Origin: Megascapheus bottae
Lineage: Eukaryota; Chordata; Mammalia; Rodentia; Geomyidae
Assembly: GCA_024803745.1 (NCBI GenBank)
Contig: JANJXV010000013.1
Coordinates: forward strand, 10,230,001-10,294,000
Length of the DNA stretch: 64,000 nucleotides
Reading direction: 5' to 3'
Shown: positions 10,633-22,013 of the stretch, piece by piece
How the letters are laid out: every line of letters begins with the position of its first letter
Numbering within the stretch: the stretch's first letter is position 1
The notes under the pieces: generated by a model
Databases searched by the model: none
Told to the model about the DNA's origin: nothing
The model's input: the letters and a program-made list of their open reading frames with translations, nothing else
Translations under genes and position numbers: made by a program

Positions 10633-10742
10633 AATTAATGTCATGAGAAAATATAAATTTTCATAAAAACTAGCATTACCTTATCAGATCCTCCTATAGT
10701 ACATAGTACATATTACATGAATGTATAATTTTTTTAATTTTT

Positions 10743-10843
10743 ATTTTTTGCCAGTCCTGGGGCTTGAACTTAGGGCCTGAGCACTGGACTTAGGCTTTTT
10801 CCTCAAGGCTAGCACTCTGCCACTTGAGCCACAATACATTTCC
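10743..10843 (-). mobile_element. Geo half only
   Basis: Reversed Geo (gccagtcctggggcttgaac to gccacaatac) with no recognisable head. Confidence 0.8.
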
Positions 10844-10971
10844 AATATCCTTTACTTCTGAAGCAGACCTAAGAGTGGTCTGTCCTACTAGGCAGCCCAG
10901 CATAGGTCCTTAGGGTCTCTCCTTGGCATTTTAGAACTCTGCAGGAGAATGAGTTGATGTTAATTTATTTT

Positions 10972-11075
10972 ATTTTATTTTTGCCAGTATTGGGCAGTAT
11001 TAGGGCCTGAGCACTGTCCTTGGACTCTTTCAAGTGCTAAGTAAGCACTCTACCACTAGGCCAAACTCCTGGCCT
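10972..11075 (-). mobile_element. IDL-Geo SINE with large internal deletion
   Basis: The start of reversed Geo (gccagtattgggcagtatta) joins directly to the end of the reversed head (aagcactctaccactaggcc). About half the element is lost. Confidence 0.8.
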
Positions 11076-11199
11076 GATGTTAGTTTATGTTTCCACCAAA
11101 AATGTTCCCATTTCCATGACCTGTTAATTCTGGAGTACTTCATGGGCTAACTATTTCTTTGGAAAATCAAAGTTTTTGTTGTCTTTAAAAAAATTAGAC

Positions 11200-11372
11200 C
11201 AAGGCCAGGAGTGTAGTGGTAGTACACATAAAGACCTGTGGTCAATTCCTTGGTATCTCATACACAGAAAAGGCCAGAAATGGTGCTGTGGCTCAAGTGT
11301 AGAGCGCTAGCCTTGAGAAAAGCTGAAGGACATTGTGCAGCCTCTGAGTTCAAGCTCTAGGACTAGAAAAAA
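11200..11372 (+). mobile_element. IDL-Geo SINE, diverged
   Basis: The head is shortened (gtagtggtagtacacataaa). The Geo half ends tctaggactag. Confidence 0.82.
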
Positions 11373-11791
11373 AAAGAGAGAAAAAAGAGAAAAGAGAAAA
11401 ATTTAGACTGATCCCAACAGTCAAAGCTAGATTAGAGCAGACTTCACTAAAGTGTATAGTTACTTGTAATGACAGGTACATTTTTTCCTACTAAAATCTT
11501 TTACAATTTTTGTATGTCTCATGTCTTTGTATTTCTAGAAGCTTGTTATGATCTGAGGGAAAAAGCAGAATATTCTGAGAATCAGGGGACAAGGTCTCTC
11601 ACTGTAGGACTTTTATAAATGTCCATCTGTGGTAGTATAGAAAATATGTAAATTTTCTGTTTTTAAGATTTCAAACAAACTCAAGCACAAATTCAGTCCA
11701 ATTCAAGAATAAATCTAGACTAATGCTTTCCCTCAATACAGTGCAGATGTTTTATAAACAGTTCACACAAGGGTTAAAATATTATAAATTC
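11373..11791. other. No recognised feature
   Basis: AAMDC intron 2; A/G-rich tail of the preceding SINE, then unassigned AT-rich DNA. Confidence 0.5.
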
Positions 11792-11998
11792 AGGCCGAGA
11801 GTTTGGCCTAGTGGTAGAGTGCTTGCCTAGCATGCACGAAGACCCAGGTTCGATTCCTCGGTACCACATACATAGAAAAAAAGCTGGAAGTAGTGCTGAG
11901 GTTCAAGTGGTAGAGCTCTAGCCTTGAGAAAGTCCAAGGACAGTGCTCAGGCCCTGAGCTCAAGCCCAGGACTGGCAAATAAATAAATAAATAAATAA
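11792..11998 (+). mobile_element. IDL-Geo SINE with (AAAT)n tail
   Basis: Well-preserved dimer (gttcgattcctcggtaccac B box) whose A-tail has become an aaataaataaat repeat. Confidence 0.93.
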
Positions 11999-12105
11999 TA
12001 AAGGGATGTGCCGAGAGGTTGCAGTTATATGTCAGGTAATGAGTATAATTCCTTTTGAACAATGTCACCCCTTGCCTCACCCTCTAGTCACTTTTTATTT
12101 TCTTT

Positions 12106-12318
12106 CTTTCTTTTTTTTTTTTTTTTTTTTGCCAATCCTGAGGCTTATACTCAGGGCCTGAGTACTGACTGTCCTTGGGTTTTCTCAAGGCAAGAGCTTT
12201 ACCACTACAGCCATAGCACTACTTCTGGCTTTTCTATGGATGTAGTACCAAGGAATCGAACCTGGGTCTTCGTGCATGCTAAGCAAGCACTCTACCACTA
12301 AGCCAAACTCCTGGACCC
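12106..12318 (-). mobile_element. IDL-Geo SINE
   Basis: Long poly-T, reversed Geo, then reversed head ending ccaaactcctggaccc. Confidence 0.92.
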
Positions 12319-12419
12319 TCTCAAGTCATTTTTTAACACAATGCAGTGACTGTACATCTAGGTGTGATAAACTCTTAAGTTAAAAAAACAGTCGGCCCTT
12401 CCTCATTTCCTTTTTTTGT

Positions 12420-12690
12420 TTTTTTTTTTGTTTTTTTTGGTGGGTAATAAGGCTGGAAGTCTGGGCCTGGGCATTGTCCTTGAGCTCTTTAGTTCACAGC
12501 TACCATCCTACCCCTCAGCCTGGGTGTTGTCCCTGAGCTCTTCAGCTCAAGGCTACCACTCTACCCATTTTCTAGAGATTAATTGGAGATAAGAGTCTCG
12601 GTCCTTTTGTGCCGGGCCTTTGAACTTTGATTCTCAGATCTCAGCCTCCTGAGTAGTTAGGATTACAGGAGCGAGCCACCACACCTGACT
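12420..12690 (-). mobile_element. B1-Geo SINE, variant with duplicated Geo segment
   Basis: The reversed Geo text gggcctgggcattgtccttg is followed by a second copy (agcctgggtgttgtccctga) before the reversed B1 head. Other minus-strand copies (18836-19133, 57119-57407) share this partial duplication. Confidence 0.85.
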
Positions 12691-12724
12691 CATTTACTTT
12701 TGCTTACCTCTGTTAGTTCCTCTT

Positions 12725-13510
12725 TTACATTTGTAATCTTGCTCCCACCCTCTTTAATAGCTTCCTTTGCATCTTCAAGTACTCCCTTCCGTAGTTTCTA
12801 AATTTTTCAAGTAGTTTCTAAATTTTAGGACTTAAAGTCTGATCTGTTCTTAGTTGATTTTTGTACAGAGTGAATGATAGGGATCTAGTTTCAGTTTTCT
12901 ACATGTCAATGTGGTTTTCCCAGCAACATTTGATAAGGAGTCTGTTTATTCCAATGTATGTTTTTGTCAGTTTTGCCAGGATTCATGTGACAGTACATGC
13001 TTTGGCTTTTTTCTGGCTACTTCTCCAGTTGATACTAACTGCAGCACTACTCTGCTCTGTTCTGTTCTGTTCTATTCTTCCATGTGTCTGTTTTTTTGTG
13101 CTAATACCAAGATGTTTTTGTTATTATGTCTAAGGACAGCTTTGGTTATTTAGTATCTTGTTTGTTTTTTGCCAGTCCTATGGCTTGAACTCAGGGCCTG
13201 AATGGGCTTTTTCCTTAAGGCTAGTACGCTTCCACTTGAGCCACAGCACCACTTCTGGCTTTTCTATGTACATGGTACTAAGGAATTGAACCTGGGTCTT
13301 CATGCATGCTAGGTAAGCACTCTACCAACAGGCCAAACTTTTTTTTTTCTACTTCTGAAAAGGATGTCTTTGAAGTTTTGCTGAGAATTGCATTAAATTT
13401 CCTTTAAATATTCCATTAAATGTTCTTTCAGTAGTATGGCCATTTTAAGAGTATTTTTTCTGCCAGGTCCTGAACATGAAAGGTCATTCCATGTTCTAAT
13501 GCTTCCTACA
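12725..13510 (-). mobile_element. Old L1 ORF2 fragment, interrupted
   Basis: On the plus strand, gttgatttttgtacagagtg, tctatgtgtct-like text and agtatggccattttaagagt follow the reversed ORF2 sequence of old L1s. A SINE at 13159-13337 interrupts it. Plus-strand ORFs at 12861-13153 are shadows. Confidence 0.75.
13159..13337 (-). mobile_element. IDL-Geo SINE inside old L1
   Basis: Complete reversed dimer ending ctaccaacaggccaaac. Old L1 text continues on both sides. Confidence 0.9.
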
Positions 13511-13514
13511 ATTT

Positions 13515-13733
13515 CTTTTGTTAGTTCTAGATTTTGAACTTAGGACCTTGTACTTGGTAGTTAGTCACTATACCACTTGATCCATTCCTCTGGTCCTTTT
13601 TTGCTTTACTTATTTTTTCAGGCAGGTCTTGTATTTTTGCCAAGGCTAATCTTAGACTGCAATCCTCCGAATTATGCTTCCTGGATTGATGGGATTTCAG
13701 GCATGAATCCGTAGGCCCAGCTTGCTGGTTGTA
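13515..13733 (-). mobile_element. B1-dID type SINE, old
   Basis: Reversed ID-like half (gttctagattttgaacttag) plus decayed reversed B1 (gatgggatttcaggcatgaa). Confidence 0.6.
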
Positions 13734-13809
13734 ATGGACTGTAACATTTTACCTGGACCAGCTTCAAACCCTCATATTTTTAATGTCCAATTTTATTTTT
13801 CACTCATTT

Positions 13810-15205
13810 TATTTTATGTTTTGTGCCTGTCCTGAAGCTTGAACACAGGGCCTGGAGCTGTCCCTGAGTTCCTTTTGCTCAAGGCTACTGCTTTACCATT
13901 TGAGCTACAGTTTCACCTCTGGGTAGTTTATTCCATTTTTTATAAGAATTTATTAATATTGATTTTTACATCATATTTTAAATGACAGATTTAACAAATG
14001 AGTGTTCAAGAAGGGAATCTCTATTTGCAATCACTGGGACTTAGTATTTAGAACTTAATCAAAATTGGGCTAAGGGTTTGTATGTCATAGAAACATATTA
14101 ATTTATGAAATAAAACATTATGTCTATAGAGTCATAGGTTTTTATATCTATATAGTTATGTTTCTATTTCCATTACCATGTCCATAGCATTGGGTATGCA
14201 GTTATTGAGTCCTCACTCTTGTACTCTTTGGATTTAATAGCCACATATTAAGGATACCATGCTCATTTTGTTCCTTAGGTCTTGACTTGTCTCACTCAAC
14301 ATGATTCGCTCTAAATTCATCCACTTCCCTGCGAATGCCATTATTTTATCTTGTCTGTTGGCTATGTAGAATTCCATTGTGTATATATACCACATTTTCT
14401 GTATCCATTCATCTGTAGTAGGACATCTGGATTGTTTCCATCGCCTGGCTATTGTGAATAGTGCAGAGATGAACATAGCTGAGCAGGTGTCCTTATATCT
14501 TGGGTCGTGAGGGTAGATGCCCAGAAGTGGTATGGCGGGATCATAGGGAAGGTCTATTTTCAGTTCTTTAAGAAACCTCCACACTGCTTTCCAGAGTGGC
14601 TGAACTAGTTTATATTCCCACCAGCAGTGTAGTAGGGTTTCCTTTTCTCCACAACCCCGCCAGCAACTGTCATTGTCTGAGTTCAAAACTTGGCCATTCT
14701 TGTTGGGGTAAGGTGGTATCTTAGGGTTGTTTTTATTTGCATTTCCTTTATAACCATAGATGATGAACATTTTCTCATATGCTTCTCTGCTATTTTAGTC
14801 TCTTCTTCTGATAAGTCTCTCTTTAGTTCCCTTGCCCATTTAGTGAATGGTTTATTGGGTTTGAGGGGGGGAATAATCTCTGTAGATATTGGATATTAAG
14901 CATTTGTCAGATGTATTATTTGTGAATATCATTTCCTAGTTGGTTGGCTGTCTCTCTACTTTTGCGACTATGTTTTTATCTGTACAGAAACCTTTTATTT
15001 TTAGGTAGTCCCATTTAGTGAGTCTCTCTCCTATCTGTTGTGACCCTGGGATTCTGTTCGGGAATCTTTTGCCTGTGCCTATGAGTTCAGTTTATTCCAT
15101 TTTTGGGGTAGCTTATTGGAAGTAAGAGTCTTACACTTTCCTGCTGAATTTGCACTGGTAGTCCTCAGCATTTAGTTTCCTGAGTAGCTAGGATTATAGG
15201 TATGG
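13810..15205 (-). mobile_element. B1-Geo SINE split by L1
   Basis: The reversed Geo half is at 13810-13940 and the reversed B1 half at 15089-15205. The L1 at 13941-15088 sits exactly between them, with duplicated target. Confidence 0.88.
13941..15088 (-). mobile_element. 5'-truncated L1 (3' UTR and ORF2 C-terminus), 16-bp TSD
   Basis: Minus strand: an open stretch of ORF2 C-terminus (14770-14234) with [18 protein letters not shown], the Cys-rich motif region, and the tail TMEFYIANRQDK ending MVSLICGY. A 3' UTR ending in an A-rich tail follows. The TSD agtttattccattttt is at 13925-13940 and 15089-15104. No reverse-transcriptase or endonuclease domain is present, so the copy is dead. Confidence 0.93.
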
Positions 15206-15288
15206 CCCAACATTCTATTTTAAATATGTCAAAACTACTAAAGGAAACCAAATTCAAATATATCCATAAAGAAACAGGGATCAATCTG

Positions 15289-15988
15289 GATATAGGTGGC
15301 TCACACCTGTAATCCTAGCTATTCAGGAGGCTGAGATCAGAGGATCGTGGCTGCAAGCCAGCCTGGGCAGGAAAGTGTGAATCTCCAGAAGCCTAATTGG
15401 AGACCTGAAAGGAATGGGAGGATGCAATGCCTCTTCCCTGGACTCTAGGGATGCTGAGAGTCTCTTAAATGGTCAATCAGTCTTAGCTTGAAGGAGCTCA
15501 TGTTCTTACCCTAGGTATAGGCAAATTCAACACACAGCTTTCTGGGAATTTAGTGATAGACTTAATCAATACTAATAATAAATCACCTGCTGCTTGCACT
15601 AGCTTCTTAAGACAAAAAATGTTGTTTATCACTTGAGTATTGATACTTGTGACTTCAAGGTTACTGTCACCTCACTTTTTCTGCACCTACACCCCTGTAC
15701 CCTTCTTAATAAATAACTTGTAAAATGGACCCAGGACACCTGAAGCTGGAGGAAGACTTCAGGCCCTTGTGCCCAAAACCTCAGTTCCTCAGTCTTGTGC
15801 CTGTATTGTCTTTTCCCCAGTTACCACAGGTTTTGACAGGAAAGTCTGTGAGACTCTTATCTCTAATAAACTACTCAGAAAAAGCTGGAAGTGGCATTGT
15901 GGCTCAAGTGGTAGAGTGCTAGCCTTGAACACAGAGAGAGTCAGGAACAGTGCCCATTCCCTGAGTTCAAGCCTCCAGTACTGGCATT
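15289..15988 (+). mobile_element. B1-Geo SINE split by a solo LTR
   Basis: The B1 head (15289-15375) and the Geo half (15839-15988) read through continuously when the LTR between them is removed. Confidence 0.88.
15376..15838 (+). mobile_element. Solo LTR of an endogenous retrovirus, 463 bp, 6-bp TSD
   Basis: Begins TGTGAATCTCC and ends GGTTTTGACA, so it has TG...CA termini. It is flanked by ggaaag at 15370-15375 and 15839-15844. An AATAAA signal at 15708-15713 sets the plus orientation. A 6-bp TSD fits class II (ERVK-like) insertion. No internal retroviral genes remain, as expected after LTR-LTR recombination. Family not recognised. Confidence 0.85.
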
Positions 15989-16160
15989 AAAAAAAGGTGG
16001 GGGAGGTGAGAGGGGAGATTTTAATGGTAATATTGTATTTCAGTAACATGGGATGGGGTAGAGAAGACAAAAGAGAGAGAGAATAGATACTTTTTACTTT
16101 GCATTATGGTTTAGGAGGTTGTAAATCACTTCGTGAGACTCGTGCTACCAACCCAAACTA

Positions 16161-16325
<165 letters not shown>

Positions 16326-16329
16326 TTAA

Positions 16330-17344
16330 AAGAAGAAATATGCTAAATCAATTACAAAATTGGGTTGAAATAGATCCAAAATACAGAGTAAGTGCAGTTG
16401 TCTATGATGCAAGAAGCATCATTTAAATGGTGCCACATCTCCTCTTGAAGTGGAAAAAGTATCTATTATTTCTCGAGATCTGAATCATCCAAGCATGGAA
16501 GCCAGACACTCCAATCACTTCTCATACTCCCTAGAGAACCCTTCCGATTTTTTTTTTTTACATAAAATTAAAAGGTGGAGACTTACTTCAGTATAATGGG
16601 GGAAGAAGCTGACACATCCTCCCCCATAAGAACTGGTACAGCTGGGAGGAAAAGCTGTTAAAAACAACGATTTGTTGCTCTAGAAATAAAATGGAAGGCT
16701 CAAGGTAAACTGAGAAGTGCTTATTTCTGTAAACTGTAAATTTCAGGTAAGAATAGTAGGTGTTTTTATTGTCTTTGTCTGGGACTGTGCCAATGTCCCA
16801 CCTGGTTTTACTGACACTTAAGTTCAGTGAGATTAGGTGTTGAGACTGAACAACCTTGCTGCCAATGCCAGAGGAAGGAGGTGCACGAGATTTGGACCAT
16901 TATCAGTTGAAAATGATCTTGTTAGAAGACAAAAGACTGGCAGACCAGGCAGGGACTTAAGAATTTTTCAGCAGTAACAGAGTCATTCACAGACTTCATA
17001 AATCCTAAGTAGGGCAGAAGCTAGGTGCTTATGCATCCAAAACCTTGTAATTCACCCAAATATTCCATGCCTGTACGCATGCTTGAGCATGTATACCGAG
17101 GCAAAACGAGAGGGCTGACAGGGGCCTCACAGAAGGTAACAGCCAGTGAAAGCAGGTGGAACTTTCTGTCCATGCCCCAGCGCACATACTGAAGAAAGAA
17201 AGCACAGATAGTGTGAGAGTCTTGCTGGCTCAAGGTGTTTGAGTAACATCTTGAGTTTATTTTGGGTTGAACCACTATGCGATGTAAATACAGAGGAGAC
17301 CCCTGGAAAACCAGGATTAATACAAATAAGGAAAAAACAAAACC
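16330..17344. other. AAMDC intron 1, no recognised feature
   Basis: About 1 kb of low-repeat sequence upstream of AAMDC exon 2. The polypyrimidine tract of that exon ends at 16322. Minus-strand ORFs at 17021-17387 match no known protein and run into a SINE. Confidence 0.5.
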
Positions 17345-17545
17345 ATCGGCTGGGAGCATGGCCTCTGGCAGAGCACTCGCCTAGCATGCACGAAGCACTG
17401 GGTTCAATTCCTCAGTACCACATACATAGAAAAAGCCAGAAAGTGGTGCTGTGGCTCAAGCGGTACAGCGCTGGCCTTGGGAAAACCCAAGGACAGTGCC
17501 CAGGTCCTAAATTCAAGGCCCAGAATTGGCAAAAGAAAAAAAAAG
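17345..17545 (+). mobile_element. IDL-Geo SINE
   Basis: Dimer from ggctgggagcatggcctctg to cccagaattggc plus A-rich tail. Confidence 0.9.
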
Positions 17546-17615
17546 GGAAATAAAGAAAAACCAAAACAACAGATTTCAGTGCGCAAATATTGCATGAGAC
17601 AAAATCCACAGGGTA

Positions 17616-17984
17616 GTGGTGTGGTTTGGATATCTGTCCTCTAGTATCCTGTGGAAATGTGACTGCGAGACGTCTAACAGCTTTCAGAGGAGGAACTTGG
17701 AAGAAGGGATTAGGCTACGAGGGCATTGGCATTACTTCATTAACAGTTGGCTCCTCAGGGAAAGATGAGTTTGACCTCTTTGGATCTATCTTCCTGTTGC
17801 CCTCTCTGACCATTTACCATGTGCACCATAGGATGGTGCAGCAAGAAGATACCTGCTATATGTTGGTTCCTTGACCTCAGACCTCACAAGCTGCTGTATA
17901 TCTGTGAGAAATACATTTCTTCCTTTTCACCATAACTTACACTATGGTGTTTTCTTATAATAGGACAAAATAGACTAAGATAGA
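17616..17984 (+). mobile_element. MaLR-type (ERVL-MaLR) LTR
   Basis: Starts tggtgtggtttggatatctg and ends aggacaaaatagactaaga. The internal text gcagcaagaagatacctgct and gtgagaaatacatttcttcc follows the MLT1/MST LTR pattern as I remember it. Decayed; no TSD read. Confidence 0.72.
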
Positions 17985-18044
17985 TAATATAGGAAAGTGA
18001 CTAACACAAAGAGCAACTTTCAAGAGTTCTGATTTATTTATTTT

Positions 18045-18105
18045 GCAGGAGTTCTATATGTAGGGCCTCATCCTGGCTAGACAGGTATGCTTCCACTTAA
18101 GCCAC
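18045..18105 (-). mobile_element. ID-like monomer fragment
   Basis: Reversed tRNA-like text agggcctcatcctggctaga to aagccacaccctcc. Confidence 0.5.
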
Positions 18106-18292
18106 ACCCTCCTATAGTATATTATCCTAAATGTCCAATTTTCAACATATTTTACATATTTCATTAGAAAATGTGTAAACAAACTAAAGCATGGCCTATA
18201 CTGCCAGTTGAAATCCTATGTGCTATCAGACGTGTCATTTATATACTGTTTTATAGATGCTACTATAAAGGAGTTTAATGAGAGAGCTAGGT

Positions 18293-18500
18293 TTAGCCAG
18301 GCATCAATGGCTCATGTCTATAATACTAGCTCCTCAGGCACATGCAATCTGAGGATCATGGTTAGAAGTCAGCTTATGCAGGAAAGTCTGAGAGATTCTT
18401 ATGTCCAATTAACCACCAAAAAATGTTAGAAGTAGAGCTAGCCTTGAGCATAAAAGCTCAGGGACAGTGCCTAGGCCCTGAGTTTAAATGCTAGGACTAG
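18293..18500 (+). mobile_element. B1-Geo SINE, Geo A-box region deleted
   Basis: The head is intact, but the Geo half jumps from gttagaagtag to agctagccttgagcataaa, losing the gctcaagtggtag segment. Confidence 0.82.
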
Positions 18501-18544
18501 CATGTATGTGCATGCACACATATGCAAGCCAGTTTTGATGATCT

Positions 18545-18662
18545 CCATCAAACATCAAATCCCATAATTTTGGAAGCTAAAGCAGGAAGATTAAGACCAA
18601 TGCCAGCCTGGGCTACACAGCCAGATTCTGTCTCAAGAACACAAAACAAAAATCAAAAAGAG
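18545..18662 (+). mobile_element. B1 monomer, old
   Basis: The text gccagcctgggctacacagc with cagattctgtctcaagaac is typical of B1 3' halves. The 5' part is decayed. No Geo half. Confidence 0.7.
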
Positions 18663-18835
18663 GAATTTGAAATAACTATGATGTGAATTACCTCAATAAA
18701 GTGGCATTTCAACTAAGGATCAAATGGAAATTCTATTATTATTGTTTATGGGCTAGGTGTGGCTGATCCTTGCCATGGAAAAAAAACTTTTGGAGAAAAC
18801 TGGGTTGCCAATGCCATAGTGCTGGAAAATAGAAT

Positions 18836-19133
18836 TTTTTTTAGCAGGGGGGCGGTGGTGGTGGTGGGGGGGTGTCATAGGGCTTCAACTGGATGTTTTC
18901 CTTGAGCTCTTCAGATGAAGACTACCATCCTGCCACAGGGCCTGGGTGCTGTCCCTGAGCTCTTCAGCTTCAAGGTTACCTCTCCTACCCTCAAGCCAAG
19001 CCCCACTTCATGTTTTCTGGAGGTTAATTGGAGATAAGAGTCTCAGGTTCTTTTGTGCTGGCTTTGAATCTTGATCCTCAGATCTCAGCCTCCTGAGTAG
19101 CTAGGATTACAGGCATGAGCCTCCATGCTCAGC
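18836..19133 (-). mobile_element. B1-Geo SINE, duplicated-Geo variant
   Basis: Reversed Geo with the second segment cagggcctgggtgctgtccc, then a good reversed B1 head. Flanked by near-identical tggaaaatagaat and tggaaagtagaat. Confidence 0.87.
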
Positions 19134-19204
19134 TGGAAAGTAGAATCTTTAAGTGAATTATTGTCCTAGTCTTGAGATTGGCCAAGTTTTCATTACTGCA
19201 GGTT

Positions 19205-19405
19205 GTTATAAAGTAGGTCAGCTCCTTTGTTGCCTTCCTCTATAACACACACTAGATGCCTGCTCTGCTTTTTCACTATACAAAGGGCATCATGTGGGGC
19301 CAAACTGTTGCCAGTCCTATGCTTTTGGACTTCCATGAACCCAAGTAGACATCTTTGCTTTATAAATTGTCTAGTCTAGGCAATTATATTATAGAGATAG
19401 AATAT
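19205..19405 (+). mobile_element. MaLR-like LTR fragment, old
   Basis: The text tgctttataaattgtctagt with aattatattatagagataga resembles the 3' portion of MLT-type LTRs. Low identity. Confidence 0.45.
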
Positions 19406-19411
19406 GTAGCA

Positions 19412-19478
19412 AGATAAGGACAGTGGCCAGACCCTGAGTTCAAGCCCCACAACTGGCAAAAAAAAAAAAAAAAAAAAA
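19412..19478 (+). mobile_element. Geo 3' end fragment
   Basis: Only ggacagtggccagaccctga onward to caactggc plus A20 remains. Confidence 0.75.
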
Positions 19479-19985
19479 CCCACAGAAGAAAGAAAATGGA
19501 GCAAGATAGATTGTTAAGCTCAACAGCAAATGGGCACTTATATTAGGTAGGGTTCTCCAGAGAATCAGAAGTAGGAACATATAAACATCTATACTTGTTT
19601 CAAGAAAGTAACAAACACAGTTGTATGGGTTGGTAAGTCTAAAATGAGTAGGAAATGTTGATAGGCCCTAATCTCAGGGACAGGAATTGTTAAGGGCAGT
19701 GTTTTTTTTTCCTCTAGAGGAAAAAGGATTTTAAATTGGTTGGATGAAGTCTCCTCAATATATCAAGGATAATCTTTATGTGCATATAGATATAAATATA
19801 CATTAGAAGTCAATTGATTATAGAAGTTAACCATATATACAAAATAACCACAGCAATACCTACATTAGTGCTTGATGGAATAACTAGACACTACAGGTAG
19901 CCAGTTTGATATATAATAGTCATAAACTATTCTTTGACAATTTGGCACCTGTCTCCTTACTTCATATTCATATAATGACAATTAC

Positions 19986-20060
19986 AGGGCCGGGATAGAG
20001 TGCTTGCCTAGTATGCAGGAAGCCCTGAGTTTGATTTCTCGGTGCCACTAGCTGCAAAAT
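19986..20060 (+). mobile_element. ID-like monomer
   Basis: gccgggatagagtgcttgcc to ttctcggtgccacta, with part of the A box missing and no Geo half. Confidence 0.65.
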
Positions 20061-20871
20061 AATTTCTTAGAGGTAAAATAGTACTGCTTTTATGAGTATA
20101 AAGGAAGAGGAGGAGTCTGAAGTAGAAAATAAAGCATAATGATATCAATTAAATATTCCTATAGCATGGTGTGTTAAAAGTCCAGTGGTAATTACACAAG
20201 GCAGACAAAGCAGTTATTGACAAAAGCAGCATTAAGGATACTCATAGCTTCCCAGTCTTGAAGATGGGAAGCTGTTAGCACATCCATGTTCTCAGCAGAA
20301 CATAGAGAAAAAGCAGAAAGGGGCAAAAGGCTTGTCCTTGCAAAAGGACATGGCTTGTCCTTGCGAAAATTTCTTGGAAAGTTTCATATAATACTTGTTT
20401 GTAGCCTGGTTATTAGAATATGGTCACATAATACCTTGATATTTATGTATTATTCATTCTAATAGACAATTTATATACTTACAAATTGGGGACTTAGAAG
20501 GTGGGGCAATAATATATCATGAGAAACTACTAGTATCTGATAAGTTATTCATCTTAATAATTCAGATTCATTTGTAAGAAAACTATGGTTACCATTTGGT
20601 CTAGTCTGATTTAGTTCAGGAAATTCTTTTTATTTTCCTCTGTATCTCTAGACAGTTATTTTGGAGATGGAGTTAATGGACTTTTCTGCCCAGTCTGGCC
20701 TCAAACCATGACCATAATCCTATCTGTCTGATTATTTAGCTAGGCATGCATTATAGAAGTCTGGCTGACATAATTTTTTATATGATGTAATGAATAAAGG
20801 TCCAAATTCATTAGTTTGCAGGCAGTCTGCCCATTTACTGCTGTGGAAAAGACAACTATAGATTTAATTTT
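20061..20871. other. No recognised feature
   Basis: AAMDC intron 1; a local duplication ggcttgtccttgc(a/g)aaa occurs at about 20329-20367. Nothing else is assignable. Confidence 0.5.
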
Positions 20872-20943
20872 TATTTTTTGATAGTACTGGGGTTTGAACT
20901 CGGTGCCTGCTAGGCAGGAGTGCTACCACTTTAGCCAAGCTCC
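20872..20943 (-). mobile_element. ID-like monomer
   Basis: Reversed: ttgatagtactggggtttga to ctttagccaagctcc. Confidence 0.65.
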
Positions 20944-21263
20944 TTATTATGGGCTTTATTGAGTATTCTTGGCACACTAGTTTATCATGCATGGATGTGA
21001 ACTTGTTCTGGCTTCTCAATTTCATTTCAGTGAACCACTTATTTATCCTTTTGAACAAACTATGATCTTGATTACTGTATCTTTGGAATTGTTCATTTTT
21101 TTTTCAGAATTTCTTCTGTAATTCTTAACTCTACGCCCTTTGTGAACTTGGTTTTCGTATTTTTATTTCTAATTTATTGTCATTTACATATTTTAGGTAC
21201 TCATGCATTATTTATGTACATTCTCTCATCTGGGTTTGTGTGTATGCACAAGTGTGTGCATGC

Positions 21264-21410
21264 TAGTACTGGGATTTGATTTCAAAACCCCTCACTCTCA
21301 TTTGTCTTTTTCACTCAGGGTTGGTGCTCTATCACTTGAGCTAGTCATTTCAGCTTTAACTGGAGTCATAGATTTTTTGGCCAGGCTGAGTTTTGAACCA
21401 TAATCTTAGA
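21264..21410 (-). mobile_element. Old B1-headed dimer, fragment
   Basis: Reversed right half (ctagtactgggatttgattt) plus B1 text ggccaggctgagttttgaac, cut by the next SINE. Confidence 0.6.
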
Positions 21411-21411
21411 C

Positions 21412-21625
21412 AGGGCACAAAAAGGACCTGAGACTCATCTCCAATTAACCTCTAGAAAACAGGAAGTGGGGCTTGGCTCAAGGGTAGGGCCGTAGCCATG
21501 AGCTTATGAGCTCAGGATAGCATGCAGGCCCACGGGTAGGGCAGTAGCCTTGAGCTGAAGAGCACAGGGACAGTGCCCAAGCAGAGTTCAAGCCCCATGA
21601 CCCACCAAAAAAAAACCCCAAAAAA
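21412..21625 (+). mobile_element. B1-Geo SINE variant with internally duplicated Geo
   Basis: Geo text occurs twice (ggcttggctcaagggtaggg at 21470 and cccacgggtagggcagtagc at 21530). The B1 head is mostly absent (5' truncated at gggcacaaaaagg). Confidence 0.82.
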
Positions 21626-21664
21626 CAAAAACAAATTTTCTGTGTATGTATGGATTTAAATCTT

Positions 21665-21809
21665 TTTTCTTGGCAGTTTTTTAATTTTATTTTTTATTAT
21701 CAAGGTAATGTATAGAGGGGTTACAGTTACATTTGCCAGATAGCAGGTGCATTACTTCTCACATATTGATACCCCTTCTAGGTTTTTGTCCATTTCCCTC
21801 CCCCGACCC
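21665..21809 (-). mobile_element. 145-bp L1 3' end with 14-bp TSD
   Basis: The reversed L1 3' UTR (caaggtaatgtatagagggg and catttgccagatagcaggtg) is flanked by tggatttaaatctt at 21651-21664 and 21810-21823. Same 3'-end type as 62399-63023. Confidence 0.9.
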
Positions 21810-22013
21810 TGGATTTAAATCTTGACTCTCCATCCTATTACGTCAATTTACTAGTCAACTCAATTGGTATAACTGCTATGATTTATTTTTCAACCTGGAG
21901 GCTGGGAAGGTCAAATTCCAGGTTGGTATCTGGTGAGGAATCTTTCCTGGGGTTGCAGATGGTCACTTCTTGGTACACACATGTACATAAAGGCAAACCC
22001 TCAACCATACCTC

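Noticed and set aside
14234..14770. 178-residue ORF as a host gene
   Set aside because: C-terminus of L1 ORF2 in a TSD-flanked truncated insertion.
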